Of a stretch of 64,000 nucleotides of DNA, positions 61,766 to 64,000 are shown one piece after another. The stretch is from Rossellomorea aquimaris (lineage in GTDB: Bacteria > Bacillota > Bacilli > Bacillales > Fictibacillaceae): positions 1-64,000 of the forward strand of contig JAIVLN010000001.1 in assembly GCA_020524245.1 (NCBI GenBank). Direction: 5' to 3'. The translations under genes and the position numbers were made by a program. Numbering within the stretch: the stretch's first letter is position 1; every line of letters starts with the position of its first letter. A model generated the notes under the pieces. It was not told the origin of the DNA and did not search any database. It saw nothing but the letters and a program-made list of their open reading frames with translations.

Positions 61766-62963
61766 TTTGTTGATCCCCCTTTTTCTCTACACCTCTTCGT
61801 ATTGAATGATCTCCGTATTTCTTATGGAGGTTGTTCATCGTATCGTACAGCTTTTCTTCTTTACTATAATCTTTATATGTAAACAAATCCAACTGCTGGG
61901 TGGCATGACTTCTCTCTATGATCTGTGTAGCCGTTATGCCTAACAATCGGACAGGTTCTTCATTCCAATTTTGGTTGAATAAATGCATCGCGATGTCAAA
62001 GATCTCTTCTTTCTTGAATACCGGATTTAACATCGTATGGCTTCTCGTAATCGTTTTCCTGTCGGCATATCGAATCGTCAATTGGATCGAATTCGTCATC
62101 ACATTTTTTCGCTTTAATCGTTGTTGAAGGGATTCGGAAAGCTCTCTCAACACTTGGGAGGCTTGATCGGTACGGAGCAGATCTTGTGGTAAGGTGGTGG
62201 AAGTTCCAACAGACTTGAACTCACTGGAAGCTTCAGGGTCTACAGGACGATCGTCGATTCCATTCGAACGCTCCCATAGCTTTTGACCATTTTTACCTAG
62301 CTGGAGCTTTAGGTCGTATGCCTCTTTTTTCGCAAGGTCCCCGATTGTATATACATCGATCTCATGAAATTTCTTCATCGTTTTCTTGCCGACACCATGC
62401 ATTTCCTCGATCGGTAAAGGCCACAGTTTATTTGCTAATTCCCTTTTGCGCAGAATCGTTATTCCGAGCGGTTTTTTCATATCCGAAGCCATCTTCGCCA
62501 GGAACTTGTTCGGTGCAATCCCGATACTGCATGGCAGATGTTGTTCGTCGTGGAGACGCTGTTGGATTTCCTTTGCAATTAGGATCGGTGAGCGGTCGAT
62601 TTGAAGACTAGTGACGTCCATGTACCCTTCATCAATAGAAATCGGCTCCACTAATTCCGTATATTCATATAACAAATCAAACATCTTCTTCGATGCCGCT
62701 CTATACTTTTCAAATGAAGGTGCCATGACAATCAAGTCCGGGCAATTCTTCTTAGCCTCCCAAACTGGCATTGTTGTCTTGACCCCCTGGGCTCTCGCTT
62801 CGTAACTGCTCGTTACAACGATCCCACGTCTTTCCTCCACATTCCCAGCGATAGCAAGAGGTTTCCCTCTTAACTCTGGATTAAGCGCACTTTCGACTGA
62901 GGCGTAGAAGCTGTTCATATCAATATGGAAGATTATTCTTGCTGTATTTTCCTTTTTCAACAT
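61740..62963 (-). CDS. dinB: DNA polymerase IV (Y family, PolY1/YqjH-like)
   Basis: 407 residues. Catalytic acids in FHIDMNSFYASVE and SIDEGYMD; SIGIAPNKFLAKMASD in the palm, a helix-hairpin-helix thumb (MHGVGKKTMKKFHEI), and a little-finger domain. Translesion synthesis polymerase. The C-terminus has a clamp-binding-like QQLDLFTY near 370. Start ATG 62963, nine bases after GAGGTG; no LexA box was found upstream. Confidence 0.93.
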   Translation of the reverse strand: MLKKENTARIIFHIDMNSFYASVESALNPELRGKPLAIAGNVEERRGIVVTSSYEARAQGVKTTMPVWEAKKNCPDLIVMAPSFEKYRAASKKMFDLLYEYTELVEPISIDEGYMDVTSLQIDRSPILIAKEIQQRLHDEQHLPCSIGIAPNKFLAKMASDMKKPLGITILRKRELANKLWPLPIEEMHGVGKKTMKKFHEIDVYTIGDLAKKEAYDLKLQLGKNGQKLWERSNGIDDRPVDPEASSEFKSVGTSTTLPQDLLRTDQASQVLRELSESLQQRLKRKNVMTNSIQLTIRYADRKTITRSHTMLNPVFKKEEIFDIAMHLFNQNWNEEPVRLLGITATQIIERSHATQQLDLFTYKDYSKEEKLYDTMNNLHKKYGDHSIRRGVEKKGDQQNGNENEAE

Positions 62964-63015
62964 GAACCCTTTCACCTCGAACAAAATCGTCAAAAAATAA
63001 TATAGTAAGAATATT

Positions 63016-63044
63016 TTGAAAATTCTATATACTTGTGCTAAAAT
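63016..63044 (+). promoter_or_regulatory. Predicted sigma-A promoter of the 74-residue HTH gene
   Basis: TTGAAA (63016-63021), 17 bases, TAAAAT (63039-63044). Confidence 0.6.
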
Positions 63045-63074
63045 GGAACTATAATAGGAGGGAGGATTGTTCTT

Positions 63075-63299
63075 ATGTATAATCGCATTCGACATTATTC
63101 TCATACCCCTTACCCTAAACTGAGATTTAAGGTTTTGGCTGCAGTAGAACATGTGAAAGCAGAGCAACATCGCTCCCCCACTATCAATGAGCTTTCCATT
63201 GTAACAGGCGCATCCGTAGAATGGATCCTTGAATCCATGGAATTCAACGTAACGTCAAACCAAAAATTCCCCGGTTTGAGTGAATGCACATTACATTAG
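63075..63299 (+). CDS. Small protein resembling sigma-factor region 3
   Basis: 74 residues with a strong site (GGAGGGAGG) before ATG. The middle, EHVKAEQHRSPTINELSIVT then GASVEWILESMEF, follows the helical pattern of sigma-70 region 3 (as in sigma-B/F: P-T-x-x-E-I-A-x-x-x-G-x-S-x-E-x-V-L-E-A-M-E). There is no region 2 or 4. A role as a DNA- or RNA polymerase-binding peptide is speculative. Its 3' end overlaps the convergent MarR gene by four bases. Confidence 0.65.
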   Translation: MYNRIRHYSHTPYPKLRFKVLAAVEHVKAEQHRSPTINELSIVTGASVEWILESMEFNVTSNQKFPGLSECTLH

Positions 63300-63799
63300 C
63301 TGCCGTCTCTTAAAGACTTCGAAGTCCTTTCCGTCCAATCTATGAACTCAGAACCATGGAAGTATTGATTCAGTTCTTTATGGAAATCCATCATTTGTTT
63401 CATGAATTTCAAATGATCATCAGATTGTTTACTATAGTCTTCTAGATAGTCATACAACTTATACGAGAATTCATAGGACTCTTGAATTTTCTGTTCCCCT
63501 AAGTCCGTCAATGTCGCATATGAAACCCGTCGGTCAGCCGCTTTTTTCATCAAGGTGATGAGACCTTTCTGCTTGAGACGTGTAATGACCTGCATAACCG
63601 TAGACACATCCCACAATCCGATGGATGCTATTTTCGTGATGGTTGCTTCTTTTTCGAGATGGACAATCCACAGCACGTGTTGTTCAGCTTGGGTCAATCC
63701 AATACTTCGAGCTGATTTTTGCCATTCTTCTTCTAATACTTTATAAGTCCCTCTCAAATAATTCATGATGATATGCAAGTTGGACATATTGACTTTCAC
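63296..63799 (-). CDS. MarR-family regulator, ScoC/Hpr-like
   Basis: 167 residues with a winged helix (about 30-105): LTQAEQHVLWIVHLEKEATI and IASIGLWDVSTVMQVITRLK, close in pattern to the DNA-binding core of B. subtilis ScoC (Hpr), the protease and sporulation regulator. It is shorter than ScoC (203 residues) and lacks its acidic tail. Start GTG 63799 with GAGG eight bases upstream; ATG four codons later is an alternative. Confidence 0.8.
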   Translation of the reverse strand: MKVNMSNLHIIMNYLRGTYKVLEEEWQKSARSIGLTQAEQHVLWIVHLEKEATITKIASIGLWDVSTVMQVITRLKQKGLITLMKKAADRRVSYATLTDLGEQKIQESYEFSYKLYDYLEDYSKQSDDHLKFMKQMMDFHKELNQYFHGSEFIDWTERTSKSLRDGS

Positions 63800-64000
63800 T
63801 ACCAGCGCCTCGCTTTCTCTAGTCTATTTATAGGCATTAAAAGGTAGTTTAATATTAACATATTTTGTAAACTTCGACACCCTTCAATGCTTATTTTACA
63901 AAATTCGTTTCAGGGTGCATAAATACGACTAGCTCTATGGAAGGAGTTTTCCACTTTCACTAATAAGGTAAAATGAGAGGTTGACCTGGAGCTGTGAGGA
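63800..64000. other. Terminal 201 bases without a gene
   Basis: AT-rich region upstream of the MarR-like gene. A plus-strand TAAAAT at about 63970 may be part of a promoter for a gene beyond the window. Nothing else recognised. Confidence 0.4.

Noticed and set aside
62964-63074. LexA box upstream of DNA polymerase IV
   Set aside because: The only near match (CGAACAAAATCGTC) lacks the second half GTTCG; not symmetric.

Overview
The window is chromosomal DNA of a moderately low-GC, endospore-forming Bacillaceae species. Evidence: strong GGAGG-type ribosome binding sites with many TTG and GTG starts, a CwlJ spore cortex-lytic enzyme, an AlaR-AlaT pair, and a block at about 51-63 kb whose gene content follows the Bacillus subtilis yqj cluster (YqzH-like, YqjQ, YqjP, YqjN, NamA/YqjM, PolY1/YqjH). 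I cannot name the species. No rRNA, tRNA, CRISPR or phage genes were seen.

Layout. 0-0.12 kb: left end of an IS3-family element running off the window. 0.2-8.7 kb: recQ, a FAD-linked oxidase, a phosphatase, alaRT, a nitronate monooxygenase-like gene and an AEC transporter. 8.7-19.6 kb: a nine-gene minus-strand operon for muropeptide sugar recovery (murQ, three ABC transporter genes, cytosolic nagZ, murR, anmK, exported nagZ, a serine hydrolase). 19.6-38 kb: mostly single accessory genes (acetyltransferases, kinases, phosphatases, TerC, CwlJ) and, at about 29.5-37.6 kb, many AT-rich small secreted or membrane proteins of unknown role, plus two broken genes. 38-40 kb: a sortase with its likely substrate. 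40-45.8 kb: a second amino-sugar operon (nagA, nagB, nagR, murK-like, namZ, glmA-like). 45.8-51.6 kb: a BCCT transporter, a hydrolase and a GNAT-TetR-MFS cluster. 51.6-63.3 kb: the yqj-like block with a MoxR-DUF58 operon. 63.3-64 kb: a MarR/ScoC-like regulator.

The two amino-sugar operons complete one pathway. The exported hexosaminidase and hydrolase act on wall fragments. An ABC importer without its own ATPase, rather than a MurP-type PTS, brings fragments in. Cytosolic NagZ and a NamZ homologue lacking a signal peptide split them. MurK-like and AnmK kinases make MurNAc-6-P, MurQ turns it into GlcNAc-6-P, and NagA and NagB feed fructose-6-P into glycolysis. A GlmA-like acetyltransferase could re-acetylate de-N-acetylated sugars. 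The first operon has a candidate MurR operator on its promoter; the second has a NagR dre-type operator on its -10 box.

Four intergenic tandem arrays of unrelated sequence but strict period (20, 52-53, 21 and 51 bp) are the least explained DNA in the window.
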